A stretch of DNA of 64,000 bases. Source: Sedimenticola thiotaurini (GTDB lineage: Bacteria; Pseudomonadota; Gammaproteobacteria; Chromatiales; Chromatiaceae). This document shows, piece by piece, positions 1-9,164 of the stretch. Below the pieces are notes generated by a model that saw nothing but the letters and a program-made list of their open reading frames with translations, did no database searches and was not told the DNA's origin. Every line of letters begins with the position of its first letter. Positions within the stretch are counted from its first letter, which is position 1. A program made the position numbers and the translations under genes. The DNA lies in contig VMRY01000003.1 of the NCBI GenBank assembly GCA_007713595.1, forward strand, positions 434,001 through 498,000, in the 5' to 3' direction.

Positions 1-1
1 C

Positions 2-1120
2 GGCCATGGCACGGTAGAGACGGCCGTTGAGGCGACCCGGCTGGGTGCCTATGATTTTCTGGAGAAGCCACTCTCCCTCGCCAAGCTGCTGGTTACGGTT
101 GAACGGGCGCTGGAGGTGGATAAACTTCAGCAGGAGAATATCGGACTGCGCCGGCAGACCCAGCATGTGGTGGAGCCTACCGGAAAAAGCGCAGTGATAC
201 AGCGCCTGCGTGAACAGGTAAAGCGGATCGCACAGCATGATACCTGGGTGTTGATCACCGGTGAGCCAGGAACCGGGCGCGAGACCTTCGCCCGTTATCT
301 CCACTCCCAAAGTGTGCGCCGGGATCGTCCCTTTATTGATGTCGGTGTCTCCTCCATCTCCAAGGGCAACTCGGCCCGGGAGCTGTTTGGCAGTGAAGAG
401 GGCGGTCAGATCCATTACGGCGCACTGGAGCAGGCCCGAGGCGGTACACTGTTCCTTGATGAGGTCGCCGATATGGATATCGAGGCACAGTCACAGCTGC
501 TGGGTGCGTTGGATGGCGGCTCTTTCATGCGGGTGGGTGGCTCTGAGCCGGTACATATTGATGTGCGCATCATTGCAGCGACCCAGCGGAATCTTGAGGA
601 TGAAGTGCAGGCGGGTAATTTTCGTGAGGATCTGTTCTATCATCTGAATGTTGTTCCGCTGAATATCCCACCGCTGCGCGAGCATCGGGAGGATGTTCCA
701 GAACTACTCAACTATTATGTGGACAGTTATGTGGCGCATGAAAAACTGCCCTATCGGCGGTTTGATATGCGGGCACAGAACTATCTCCGCAATCACAGTT
801 GGCATGGCAATGTTCGTGAGCTGAAGAACTTGGTTCAGCGGCTGCTGATTCTCGGGGCTGGTGACGATATTACCCAGGATGAGGTGGAGGCGGCGCTTGG
901 AAGTGTCGGGTTGGCGCTGGATAGTGGGGCCCGTTTCCCGGTCTCCTTTGATCAGCCACTGCGCCAGGCCAGAGAGGCATTCGAAAAGGCCTATCTGGTG
1001 TACCAGTTGGAGAAGCATGCAGGAAATGTCAGCCAGATCGCAGTGGAGTCAGGGATGGAACGGACGCATCTTTATCGTAAATTGAAATCGCTAGGCATTG
1101 ATGTGAAGGACAAACGGTAG
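2..1120 (+). CDS. ntrX: NtrX-type response regulator, 5' end cut off by the window
   Basis: The frame is open from base 2, so the internal GTG at 116 is not the start. The first 45 codons are the end of a receiver domain (AYDFLEKPLS is typical of NtrX). An AAA+ domain follows, then a Fis-type helix-turn-helix at the C terminus (HAGNVSQIAVESGM). NtrX is the DNA-binding partner of the membrane kinase NtrY, and ntrX-trkA-trkH is a common order in gammaproteobacteria. The sigma54-contact loop GAFTGA is absent: the region after ELFGSEEG reads QIHYGALEQA. The Walker A motif is GEPGTGRET, with Arg in place of the usual Lys. It therefore probably does not drive sigma54 open-complex formation. Family call is confident; loss of activator function is inference. 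Confidence 0.9.
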   Translation, partial: GHGTVETAVEATRLGAYDFLEKPLSLAKLLVTVERALEVDKLQQENIGLRRQTQHVVEPTGKSAVIQRLREQVKRIAQHDTWVLITGEPGTGRETFARYLHSQSVRRDRPFIDVGVSSISKGNSARELFGSEEGGQIHYGALEQARGGTLFLDEVADMDIEAQSQLLGALDGGSFMRVGGSEPVHIDVRIIAATQRNLEDEVQAGNFREDLFYHLNVVPLNIPPLREHREDVPELLNYYVDSYVAHEKLPYRRFDMRAQNYLRNHSWHGNVRELKNLVQRLLILGAGDDITQDEVEAALGSVGLALDSGARFPVSFDQPLRQAREAFEKAYLVYQLEKHAGNVSQIAVESGMERTHLYRKLKSLGIDVKDKR

Positions 1121-1204
1121 TAAGTTCGCGGCTTTGAGCCGCACAGCCCTATCCGGATAGGGCTGATGATCGAATCAACCCGGAAAGCGACAGATTATAA
1201 AAAA

Positions 1205-2578
1205 ATGAAAATTATTATCTTAGGTGCCGGGCAGGTAGGGACATCAGTCGCCAATAATCTCGCCTCTGAAGCCAATGATATAACAGTGGTGGATCAGGAT
1301 GCCGATCTGCTACGGGATCTTCAGGATCGCCTTGATCTGGGCACTGTGCAGGGGCACGCTGCCCACCCGGAGGTTCTGATGCGGGCCGGCGCGGAAGACG
1401 CTGATATGATTCTCGCGGTTACCAATAGTGATGAGACCAATATGGTGGCCTGTCAGGTTGCCTACAGCCTGTTTCGCACTCCTACTAAGATCGCACGCGT
1501 ACGTGCCCTCGGTTTTACCAAGTATCCCCAACTGTTTTCGCCAGAAGCGATGCCGATTGATGTACTGATCAGTCCTGAGCAGTTGGTGACTGACTATATT
1601 ATGCGCTTGATTGAGAACCCAGGGGCACTTCAGGTGCTGGACTTTGCCGGGGGGCGGGTGCGGCTGGTGGCTGTACGGGCCTATTATGGCGGACCACTGG
1701 TGGGTAATGAGCTGCGTACACTTTATGACCACATGCCCAATATCGAGGCACGTGTAGCAGCAGTCTATCGTCAGGGTCGTGCCATTCAGCCGGAAGGGAA
1801 TACCATTATCGAGGCGGATGATGAGGTGTTCTTTATCGCTGCCAAAGAGAACATCCGGGCAGTAATGAGTGAGCTGCGGCGTCTTGATAAGCCGTTCAAG
1901 CGGCTGATCTTTGCTGGCGGCGGTAATATCGGTATGCGCCTGGCCCATGCCCTGGAGCGGGATTATCAGGTCAAGTTGATTGAGCGCGATCGTGATCGTG
2001 CGCAGAAGGTGGCTGAAGAGCTCCCCAAGACCATCGTCCTGCATGGTGATGTGGCGGATGAAGATCTGCTGATGGAGGAGAATATTGAGGGTACGGATGT
2101 ATTCTGTGCTGTCACTAATGATGATGAGGCGAATATTCTCTCCGCCATGTTGGCCAAGCGATTGGGTGCGCGCAAGGTGATGGCGCTGATTAACCGTGCA
2201 GCCTATGTTGACATGGTACAGAGCGGGCCGATTGATATCGCAATCTCGCCTCAGCAAGCCACTATCGGCAGTCTGCTAACCCATGTCAGGCGCGGTGATG
2301 TGGTGATGGTGCATTCGCTACGGCGAGGTGCCGCTGAGGCAATTGAAGCCGTCGCCCATGGTGACCCCAGCTCTTCCAAGGTGGTGGGTCGTGCCATTGA
2401 CGATATCAAACTGCCGAAAGGGACCAATATCGGGGCCATTGTGCGAGGTGATACGGTGCTGATTGCCCATCATGACACGGTGATCGAGTCAGAGGATCAC
2501 GTCATTCTATTTCTGGTGGACAAACGGCAGATCCCGGATGTGGAGCGCCTGTTCCAGGTCGGAATCACATTTTTATAA
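1205..2578 (+). CDS. trkA: Trk potassium uptake regulatory subunit TrkA
   Basis: This 457-residue cytoplasmic NAD(H)-binding protein gates the TrkH potassium channel. It has two RCK units, each opening with a Rossmann glycine motif (ILGAGQVG at the N terminus and FAGGGNIG near residue 235) and each followed by a TrkA-C domain. The length matches E. coli TrkA (458). I chose the ATG at 1205 because [12 protein letters not shown] is the canonical N terminus; an upstream in-frame ATG at 1166 would add 13 unlikely residues. It lies about 85 bases after ntrX and 60 before trkH, so the three are probably co-transcribed. Confidence 0.95.
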   Translation: MKIIILGAGQVGTSVANNLASEANDITVVDQDADLLRDLQDRLDLGTVQGHAAHPEVLMRAGAEDADMILAVTNSDETNMVACQVAYSLFRTPTKIARVRALGFTKYPQLFSPEAMPIDVLISPEQLVTDYIMRLIENPGALQVLDFAGGRVRLVAVRAYYGGPLVGNELRTLYDHMPNIEARVAAVYRQGRAIQPEGNTIIEADDEVFFIAAKENIRAVMSELRRLDKPFKRLIFAGGGNIGMRLAHALERDYQVKLIERDRDRAQKVAEELPKTIVLHGDVADEDLLMEENIEGTDVFCAVTNDDEANILSAMLAKRLGARKVMALINRAAYVDMVQSGPIDIAISPQQATIGSLLTHVRRGDVVMVHSLRRGAAEAIEAVAHGDPSSSKVVGRAIDDIKLPKGTNIGAIVRGDTVLIAHHDTVIESEDHVILFLVDKRQIPDVERLFQVGITFL

Positions 2579-2638
2579 GAGGCAATAACCTCGGCGGGAT
2601 GATGAAGCGCATCATGGTAGCTTGGGTGGCTGGGCAAT

Positions 2639-4090
2639 ATGCAATTTAGTGCCATACAACGCATTCTTGGAATTCTACTGATGGTGTTCAGTGTCACTAT
2701 GCTGCCACCATTGATCGTCTCTATCTGGTACGGAGACGGTGCCTACTCCTCCTTTTTGATCGCCTTTATTATCATCCTGATGGTGGGGGCCATCTCCTGG
2801 GTCATGGTATCGGATCAGCGTCGTGAACTCCGGTTGCGGGATGGATTCATGGTGGTGGTGATGTTCTGGACCGTGCTGGGAATCAGCGGCTCACTCCCCT
2901 TTACCCTCTCAGTAGATCCGCACATGTCACTGACCGATGCGGTGTTTGAGTCGATCTCCGGGCTGACTACTACTGGCTCCACAGTGATCATCGGACTTGA
3001 TGAGTTACCCCCTTCGATACTGTTCTATCGGCAGCAGCTCCAGTGGCTGGGCGGCATGGGTATCATTGTACTGGCGGTCGCGGTGCTGCCGATGCTTGGT
3101 ATCGGTGGTATGCAGCTCTATCGTGCAGAGACGCCAGGCCCGATGAAGGACTCCAAGCTGACGCCCCGCATCACCGAGACGGCAAAGGCACTCTGGTACA
3201 TTTATCTGGGCCTGACCATCGCCTGCAGTCTTGCCTACTGGGCCGCTGGAATGTCGCTGTTTGATGCTATTGGTCATTCGTTCTCCACTATCGCTATCGG
3301 TGGCTTCTCAACCCATGATGCCAGCATCGGCTTTTTTGACAGCACGGTGATCGAGATGATCGCTGTGCTGTTTTTGCTTTTATCAGGCGTTAATTTTGCC
3401 CTGCATTTCGTTGCCATCAGCCGCCGCAGTGTGAAGGTATATCTGCTTGATACCGAGTTCCGTTTTTATCTCTCGGTGCTGCTCTTTGTGGCGGTGATCG
3501 TGTCGGTGGTGCTCTACACATCGGGCACTTACGGTGATTGGGATGAGGCGTTTACCAAGGGGCTGTTTCAGGCTGTATCGATTGGTACAACAGCAGGATT
3601 CACCACGGCAGATTACTCTCTCTGGCCGGGATTTGTTGCTATCGTGCTACTATTTACCAGCTTTATCGGGGGTTGCGCCGGTTCCACAGGTGGCGGTATC
3701 AAGGTGATACGGTTTCTGCTTTTGATCAAGCAGGGGCTACGGGAGATCACCCGTCTGATCCATCCCAGCGCTCAGATACCGATTCGTGTGGGACGCAAGA
3801 CCATTACCCCACGCGTGGTGGAAGCGGTCTGGGGCTTCTTCGCCCTCTATGTGGCCAGCTTTACCTTCATGTATCTTGCCCTCGCCCTGACCGGCCTGGA
3901 TTTGATGACCTCCTTCTCGGCCGTGGCTGCTTCCATTAATAATCTGGGCCCAGGGCTTGCCTCAGTAGGCACAAATTATGCGGGTTTGAATGATCCGGCA
4001 AAATGGATACTCTGTTTCGCAATGTTATTGGGACGACTGGAGATCTTTACGCTGCTGGTATTGTTGTCTCCGGCTTACTGGCGTAAGTAG
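2639..4090 (+). CDS. trkH: Trk potassium uptake channel subunit TrkH
   Basis: This 483-residue inner-membrane protein has the same length as E. coli TrkH. The selectivity-filter segments of the four pore repeats are visible, for example SGLTTTGST, IAIGGFSTHD, TTAGFTTADY and NNLGPGLASVG. It forms the low-affinity K+ uptake system with TrkA, encoded just upstream. The C terminus ends in the typical LEIFTLLVLLSPAYWRK. The next gene, glcD, starts 2 bases after its stop, so read-through transcription is likely although the functions are unrelated. Confidence 0.95.
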   Translation: MQFSAIQRILGILLMVFSVTMLPPLIVSIWYGDGAYSSFLIAFIIILMVGAISWVMVSDQRRELRLRDGFMVVVMFWTVLGISGSLPFTLSVDPHMSLTDAVFESISGLTTTGSTVIIGLDELPPSILFYRQQLQWLGGMGIIVLAVAVLPMLGIGGMQLYRAETPGPMKDSKLTPRITETAKALWYIYLGLTIACSLAYWAAGMSLFDAIGHSFSTIAIGGFSTHDASIGFFDSTVIEMIAVLFLLLSGVNFALHFVAISRRSVKVYLLDTEFRFYLSVLLFVAVIVSVVLYTSGTYGDWDEAFTKGLFQAVSIGTTAGFTTADYSLWPGFVAIVLLFTSFIGGCAGSTGGGIKVIRFLLLIKQGLREITRLIHPSAQIPIRVGRKTITPRVVEAVWGFFALYVASFTFMYLALALTGLDLMTSFSAVAASINNLGPGLASVGTNYAGLNDPAKWILCFAMLLGRLEIFTLLVLLSPAYWRK

Positions 4091-4092
4091 TC

Positions 4093-5571
4093 ATGAATAT
4101 GAGTGATCAATCCAAGGTGCTGGACAGGTCCGCGCTAATTAAAGAGCTGTCTACGTTTCTCCGTGAGACGCAGATCATCCATGAGCAGGAGGCGTTACGC
4201 CCCTACGAGTGCGATGGCCTTTCGGCCTATCGGCAGATGCCTTTGCTGGTGGTACTGCCGGCGAACAGTGAGCAGGTTCAGCAAGTGATGCAGTGCTGCC
4301 ATCAGCGCGATGTCCCCGTTGTGGCACGTGGTGCTGCCACCGGTCTGTCAGGTGGTGCGCTACCGTTGGCCAATGGCGTGTTGATGAGCCTTGCAAAGCT
4401 TAACCGCATTCTGGAGATTGATCCCCTTAACCGAACTGCCCGGGTGCAGCCGGGGGTACGCAACCTGGCTATCTCACAGGCCGTGGAGGCTCAGGGCTTC
4501 TATTATGCCCCAGACCCCTCTTCACAGATCGCCTGCACCATCGGTGGCAACGTAGCGGAGAATTCTGGTGGTGTGCACTGCCTGAAGTATGGGCTGACGG
4601 TACACAATGTGCTGGAGTTGAAAGTGGTGATGGCCTCGGGTGAGCTGGTGACCATCGGAGGTGCCGCTCTGGATGCCCCCGGTTATGACCTGCTGGCCCT
4701 GATGATTGGCTCGGAAGGGATGTTAGGGATCGTGGTCGAGGTACTGGTTAAGCTACTGCCGACCCCCCAGCGTGCCCAAGTCTTGCTGGCGGCATTCGAT
4801 GATGTCAGTAAGGCGGCCAATGCGGTCGGCGATGTGATTGCTGCCGGTGTTATCCCTGCAGGTCTGGAGATGATGGATGGCCTGGCCATTCGTGCCGCCG
4901 AGGATTTTGTCCATGCGGGCTATCCGGTGGATGCAGAGGCGATGCTGCTGTGCGAACTGGATGGTGCCAATGACGAAGTCTCGGCCCAGCTTGCCAAAGT
5001 GCGACAGCAGCTGCTTGATTCCGGTGCGACTGAAGTGCGCACGGCAAAGGATGAAGCGGAGCGCGCCCTGTTCTGGAAGGGGCGCAAATCGGCCTTTCCA
5101 GCCGTGGGGCGTATCTCACCCGATTACTACTGCATGGATGGCACGGTTCCGCGCAAGCGTTTAGCGGAGGTGTTGCTGGAGACCGCCCGCCTCTCTGAGC
5201 ATTTTCAACTGCCCGTGGCGAATGTGTTTCACGCGGGAGATGGTAACCTCCACCCCCTGATCCTCTATGATGCAAACAAACCCGGTGAGTTGAAGCGTGC
5301 GGAAGATCTGGGTGCAGCTATCCTGGAGCTCTGCGTCAAGGTGGGTGGCACTATAACGGGTGAGCACGGCGTAGGGCATGAGAAGATCCACCAGATGTGT
5401 GTACAGTTCACTGCGGGTGAACTGACCCAGTTTCATGCGGTTAAGCGCGCATTCGATCCCAAAGGTCTACTGAATCCTGGCAAGGCGATCCCACAGCCAA
5501 AACGCTGTTCTGAATACAAGGCATTGGGCTCTGAAACCCTGACTGCCCCCAGTGCTCGCGGGAGTATGTAG
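4093..5571 (+). CDS. glcD: Glycolate oxidase, FAD-linked subunit GlcD
   Basis: This 492-residue subunit oxidises glycolate to glyoxylate with FAD as a three-part GlcDEF complex. The N-terminal FAD-binding (PCMH) fold carries GAATGLSGGALPLANGVL, and the C-terminal FAD-linked oxidase domain carries NVFHAGDGNLHPLI and GEHGVGHEK, both hallmarks of the family. Its stop is 4 bases before the glcE start, and glcF follows directly. In an autotroph with a Calvin cycle the complex would recover 2-phosphoglycolate carbon made by RuBisCO oxygenation; that role is inference because no RuBisCO is in the window. Confidence 0.93.
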   Translation: MNMSDQSKVLDRSALIKELSTFLRETQIIHEQEALRPYECDGLSAYRQMPLLVVLPANSEQVQQVMQCCHQRDVPVVARGAATGLSGGALPLANGVLMSLAKLNRILEIDPLNRTARVQPGVRNLAISQAVEAQGFYYAPDPSSQIACTIGGNVAENSGGVHCLKYGLTVHNVLELKVVMASGELVTIGGAALDAPGYDLLALMIGSEGMLGIVVEVLVKLLPTPQRAQVLLAAFDDVSKAANAVGDVIAAGVIPAGLEMMDGLAIRAAEDFVHAGYPVDAEAMLLCELDGANDEVSAQLAKVRQQLLDSGATEVRTAKDEAERALFWKGRKSAFPAVGRISPDYYCMDGTVPRKRLAEVLLETARLSEHFQLPVANVFHAGDGNLHPLILYDANKPGELKRAEDLGAAILELCVKVGGTITGEHGVGHEKIHQMCVQFTAGELTQFHAVKRAFDPKGLLNPGKAIPQPKRCSEYKALGSETLTAPSARGSM

Positions 5572-5575
5572 TGCA

Positions 5576-6655
5576 ATGGAGATGAAGAGCACAGATATTA
5601 GCTTGCAGCTGGAACAGGTGATAGCTGAGGCCGCAGAGGTTGAGCAGTCACTGCAATTTACTGGATCTGGAAGTAAGAGATTTATTGGTCGTCAGCCAAT
5701 CGGCAAGCCGCTGGACGTAACTGCACATCAGGGTGTTATCAATTACGAACCCCGTGAATTGGTTATTACGGTCCGATCCGGTACGCCACTCTCCGCACTG
5801 GAGTCGTTGCTCGCATCAGAGGGCCAGATGCTGCCGTTTGAACCACCGCACTACGGTCCCGCGGCCACGCTGGGTGGCACCATCGCCTGTGGTATGTCAG
5901 GTCCGAGACGCCCCTATGTCGGTTCTGCCAGGGATTTTGTCCTGGGGACGACGCTGATCAATGGCCTTGGTCGGCGCCTCCGCTTTGGCGGGGAGGTGAT
6001 GAAAAACGTGGCGGGTTACGATGTTTCCCGTTTGATGGTCGGTGCCATGGGAACCCTCGGTCTGTTGCTGGATGTCAGTATGAAGGTGTTGCCGTTACCG
6101 GAGCGGGAATGCACCCTGGTGCAGGAGCTGACAGAAGCCAAGGCGATTACACGGATGAATCAGCTGGCTGGCCTGGCGTTGCCACTCTCGGCTGCCAGTT
6201 ATGATGGACTCAAGCTTTACTTGCGACTCTCTGGTTCGGAGCAGGGTGTGGCAGCAGCCCGCAGTGAGCTGGGTGGTGAAACGCTGGAAGAAGACGCGCT
6301 CTTCTGGCAGAAAATACGTGAGCAGCAGTACTCCTTCTTTAAAACAGATAAGCCTCTGTGGCGGCTTTCAATTGCGGCAGGCACCCCCCCGCTTGATCTG
6401 CCGGGCAAACAGCTGATCGACTGGGGAGGTGCATTGCGCTGGATTGTTATGGATGAGGTCGATGAGGCAGCCGCAACACTCCAACAGGTTGCCAAAGCGA
6501 ACAGCGGTCATGCGCAGTTGTTCAGAGGTGGTGATCGAGCCGGCCGTGTGGCGCAACCGCTTTCTGATGGTCTGATGTTGATCCATAAGCAGTTAAAACA
6601 GGCCTTTGATCCCAAGGGTATTCTCAATCTGGGCCGACTCTATCAGGAATTCTGA
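5576..6655 (+). CDS. glcE: Glycolate oxidase, FAD-binding subunit GlcE
   Basis: This 359-residue paralogue of the GlcD N-terminal half has the FAD-binding signature PAATLGGTIACGMSGPRRP and ends with AFDPKGILNLGRLY. It is needed with GlcD and GlcF for glycolate oxidation. I start it at ATG 5576, preceded by GGGAG; an in-frame upstream start at 5552 would overlap glcD and looks unlikely. Its stop overlaps the glcF start in TGATG, so translation of the two is coupled. Confidence 0.9.
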   Translation: MEMKSTDISLQLEQVIAEAAEVEQSLQFTGSGSKRFIGRQPIGKPLDVTAHQGVINYEPRELVITVRSGTPLSALESLLASEGQMLPFEPPHYGPAATLGGTIACGMSGPRRPYVGSARDFVLGTTLINGLGRRLRFGGEVMKNVAGYDVSRLMVGAMGTLGLLLDVSMKVLPLPERECTLVQELTEAKAITRMNQLAGLALPLSAASYDGLKLYLRLSGSEQGVAAARSELGGETLEEDALFWQKIREQQYSFFKTDKPLWRLSIAAGTPPLDLPGKQLIDWGGALRWIVMDEVDEAAATLQQVAKANSGHAQLFRGGDRAGRVAQPLSDGLMLIHKQLKQAFDPKGILNLGRLYQEF

Positions 6656-7884
6656 TGCAAACGACCTTGTTGCCATCTTTTCTGGATACACCGGTAGGCG
6701 AGGAAGCAGACGCTATCCTCCGCAGCTGTGTCCACTGCGGCTTCTGTACCGCAACCTGCCCCACCTATCAACTGTTGGGTGATGAGCTGGATAGCCCGAG
6801 GGGGCGCATCTACCTGATCAAGCAGGTACTGGAAGGAGAGCCCGTCACTCAGCGAACCCAGCGTCACCTGGATCGTTGCCTGACCTGCCGCTCCTGTGAG
6901 ACCACCTGTCCCTCCGGCGTGAACTATTCACGTCTGCTGGATATTGGCCGGGTTGTTGTTGAGAGTAAAGTCAGACGCCAACCGCTGGCCGGTTTAATGC
7001 GCTGGGGATTGCGCCAGGTGCTGCCGTACCCCAAACGGTTCAAGATACTGCTTGGCCTGGCCCGACTCATAAGACCCCTGTTGCCGGCCAAGATGAAACA
7101 GAAATTGCCACCGGCTACGCTTGCACTGCCCCGACCAGCGACAAACCATGCCCGCATCATGTTGGTATTAGAGGGGTGTGCCCAGTCGGTTACCACGCCC
7201 AACACCAATGCGGCTGCTGCACAAGTTCTCGACCGGCTGGGTATCTCCCTGGTCTCGCCGATAGAGCAGGGCTGTTGCGGTGCCGTGAGTCAGCATCTTT
7301 CCGCAGAGCAAGAGGCAGCGGGTTTCATGCGGCGTAATATTGATGCCTGGTGGCCACATATTCAGGCAGGTGCCGAGGCCATACTGGTGACTGCCAGCGG
7401 CTGCGGCACGCAAGTGAAAGAGTACGGACATCTACTACAACATGACCCGCGGTATGCGGAGAAGGCTGCAAAAGTTTCCGCTTTGGCAAAGGATCTCTGC
7501 GAGGTGTTGGAAAAAGAGTCGCTGGAAGGATTGTTCTCAGCAAAGGGCGGGCAGCGAATTGCCTATCATTCGCCCTGTTCACTGCAACATGGCCAGCAGT
7601 TGGCGGGACGGGTAGAGTCGATCCTGACCCGTTTGGGCTTTGATCTCACTGCTGTGCCGGATGGTCACCTCTGTTGTGGCTCCGCAGGTACCTACTCGAT
7701 ACTGCAGCCGGAGCTTTCTCAGCTACTGCTCAAGAACAAACTGGCGGCCTTGGAGAGTGATAATCCTGAGCAGATTGTCACGGCCAATGTAGGTTGTCAG
7801 TTACATCTGGGAAGTTGCGCCAACCGCCCGGTCCGACACTGGATTGAACTGGTCGCGGACGCACTGGTGATTACGGCAGATTAA
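6655..7884 (+). CDS. glcF: Glycolate oxidase, iron-sulfur subunit GlcF
   Basis: This 409-residue electron-transfer subunit of GlcDEF has two 4Fe-4S motifs near the N terminus (CVHCGFCTATCPT and CLTCRSCETTCPSG). Two CCG (cysteine-rich) domains follow, with QGCCGAVS and HLCCGSAGTYS, which resemble HdrB and GlpC. It passes electrons from the flavin subunits to the quinone pool. The stop overlaps by 3 bases the stop of the convergent receiver gene at 7881. Confidence 0.93.
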   Translation: MQTTLLPSFLDTPVGEEADAILRSCVHCGFCTATCPTYQLLGDELDSPRGRIYLIKQVLEGEPVTQRTQRHLDRCLTCRSCETTCPSGVNYSRLLDIGRVVVESKVRRQPLAGLMRWGLRQVLPYPKRFKILLGLARLIRPLLPAKMKQKLPPATLALPRPATNHARIMLVLEGCAQSVTTPNTNAAAAQVLDRLGISLVSPIEQGCCGAVSQHLSAEQEAAGFMRRNIDAWWPHIQAGAEAILVTASGCGTQVKEYGHLLQHDPRYAEKAAKVSALAKDLCEVLEKESLEGLFSAKGGQRIAYHSPCSLQHGQQLAGRVESILTRLGFDLTAVPDGHLCCGSAGTYSILQPELSQLLLKNKLAALESDNPEQIVTANVGCQLHLGSCANRPVRHWIELVADALVITAD

Positions 7885-8249
7885 TTTGGGACCGGCTTGC
7901 CGAGGCTCTGAAACAGACCATGTAGCTTTTTTGCAGTAACCGGCTTTGGTTCAAAGCGACACAAAGCGGGGTCAATTGACTCGCCATTTGTCCGCCCGCT
8001 ACAGATCACAATCTGCAGATCGGGATACATCGCTCGCAGCTGCACAGTCAACTCGGTTCCACAGCCATCCGGCAGATTGTAGTCCAGCAGGGCCAGATCA
8101 AGCGGCACTCGCCCGGCGGCCGCCAGAGCGGTGCTGCAACAATCGACAGAAGTCACCCGATACCCCAGATCTTCGAATTCCCAGGTCAACATCTGCCGCA
8201 GCGAGCGGTTATCCTCGACAATCAGCAGATGTTTGGGTTGGCTCTTCAC
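7881..8249 (-). CDS. Single-domain response regulator (receiver only)
   Basis: This 122-residue protein consists only of a CheY-like receiver. The acidic pocket (E12, D13), the phospho-acceptor D56 in LALLDYNLPDG, a Ser/Thr-like switch region (ICSGRT) and the conserved Lys in FEPKPVT are all present, so it should be phosphorylatable. It has no output domain. It begins 1 base after the stop of the ECF sigma gene and is surely in the same operon. A role in modulating that sigma factor or an unseen partner kinase is inference. Confidence 0.85.
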   Translation of the reverse strand: MKSQPKHLLIVEDNRSLRQMLTWEFEDLGYRVTSVDCCSTALAAAGRVPLDLALLDYNLPDGCGTELTVQLRAMYPDLQIVICSGRTNGESIDPALCRFEPKPVTAKKLHGLFQSLGKPVPN

Positions 8250-8250
8250 C

Positions 8251-8790
8251 TTAGGCGACCAGGGCTTCTTTCAGCTTGTTACGGGCCCGAAACAGGCGGG
8301 TGCCGACGCCAGCCGAGCTGATCCCAAGATGAATGGCAATCTCCTTCTGGGAGTAGCCGCCAATCACTTGCTGCACCAGGGGTTCGCGATACTCTTCAGG
8401 CAGATCCTCAATGGCCCGACGCAGTACAAAGGCCTCGGTAGAGGTGTCGTAGTAGTTGTCTCTGGACTCCAGTGTCTCGAGAGGAATATCCGACTCCTGC
8501 AGCTGTTTGCGCTCGAAACGACGGGCGTTTTCACGACGCAGAATGGTGAACAACCAGCCCTTGGCCGCCTTGGGGTTCTGCAACCGGTGCAGTGATTTCC
8601 AGGCGCGAAACAGTGTTTCCTGCACCAGATCTTCTGCGGTGTGCTTGTCGCCGGCGAGCCAGTGTGCATAACGCTGTAGATCTTTTGAGTAACACTCAAC
8701 CAGTTCGTTAAAGAGGTTGTTATTATTAGAAGGTGACGCCTCAACAGTGGTCTGTTCGTTCCAAGTTTGTACAAGGGCTAGGTTGCTCAT
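8251..8790 (-). CDS. ECF-type sigma-70 family RNA polymerase sigma factor
   Basis: This 179-residue protein has region 2 (GDKHTAEDLVQETLFRAWKS, the core-binding and -10 region) at about 48-115 and region 4 (DLPEEYREPLVQQVIGGYSQKEIAIHLG, the -35 helix-turn-helix) at about 130-178. It lacks regions 1 and 3, as ECF factors do. The ATG is preceded by AGGAAGAAG. No anti-sigma factor gene lies next to it; the only partner is the receiver protein co-transcribed downstream. A near-consensus sigma54 promoter (8844-8859) lies 54 bases upstream, so one alternative sigma factor may control another. Confidence 0.88.
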   Translation of the reverse strand: MSNLALVQTWNEQTTVEASPSNNNNLFNELVECYSKDLQRYAHWLAGDKHTAEDLVQETLFRAWKSLHRLQNPKAAKGWLFTILRRENARRFERKQLQESDIPLETLESRDNYYDTSTEAFVLRRAIEDLPEEYREPLVQQVIGGYSQKEIAIHLGISSAGVGTRLFRARNKLKEALVA

Positions 8791-8843
8791 GCTCTTCTTC
8801 CTTACTTTCTGATTCGATAATTGATTTGCTTACCGAGAGTAAG

Positions 8844-8859
8844 AGCAGATGCCGTGCCA
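8844..8859 (-). promoter_or_regulatory. Candidate sigma54 (-24/-12) promoter for the ECF sigma-receiver operon
   Basis: Read on the minus strand the site is TGGCACGGCATCTGCT. It matches the sigma54 consensus TGGCACG-N4-TTGCW at all positions of the -24 block and all but one of the -12 block. GG and GC are separated by exactly 10 bases. Transcription would start near 8833, about 40 bases ahead of the ECF sigma ATG. Tandem repeats that could bind an activator sit 56-80 bases upstream, and an NtrC-family activator is encoded by the next upstream gene. Confidence 0.7.
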
Positions 8860-8914
8860 AGTTTGTATCTACTTGATTATCATATAAATAGTGCGATTAT
8901 AGGCGAGCTATTAT

Positions 8915-8940
8915 GTAACGAAACGTTGTAACGAAATGTT
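8915..8940. repeat. Tandem 13-bp repeat, possible activator binding sites
   Basis: Two adjacent copies, GTAACGAAACGTT and GTAACGAAATGTT, differ at one base. Each contains the dyad AACG-AAA-CGTT (one mismatch in the second copy), and a third AACGTT occurs at 8948-8953. They lie upstream of the candidate sigma54 promoter at 8844-8859, where bacterial enhancer-binding proteins normally bind. The assignment as binding sites is inference. Confidence 0.5.
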
Positions 8941-9164
8941 AAGCATAACGTTCTGTTGGAGTCTCTTTTGGATTCCTGATTACCTACCATCTACAGCCAT
9001 GGCATTACAGAAACAAGATGAGATACTCGATTGTTCAGGTACAGCAGCTGTTGCGACTTTCATACCACCGGGCAACGGAATAACCCCGGGGATCAGCGTC
9101 GCAATTGTCTGAGCGTGGCTTTTGGCTGAATTTCGTGGGTAATCCAGGTCTGGATGTGAGTGGG

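Larger units (their letters stand above)
8791..9164. other. Regulatory gap between ECF sigma operon and the NtrC-family regulator
   Basis: No credible gene lies in these 374 bases; short open frames on the minus strand read as low-complexity or shadow translations. The half nearer the ECF gene holds the sigma54 promoter and tandem repeats listed separately. The half nearer the regulator stop (8960-9164) shows no clear terminator hairpin. Confidence 0.6.

Noticed and set aside
8930-8954. AGAAC-N16-CGTT on the minus strand, like an ECF/EcfG-type promoter upstream of the ECF gene
   Set aside because: CGTT is part of the tandem repeats, the consensus belongs to alphaproteobacterial EcfG, and a much better sigma54 element lies nearer the gene.
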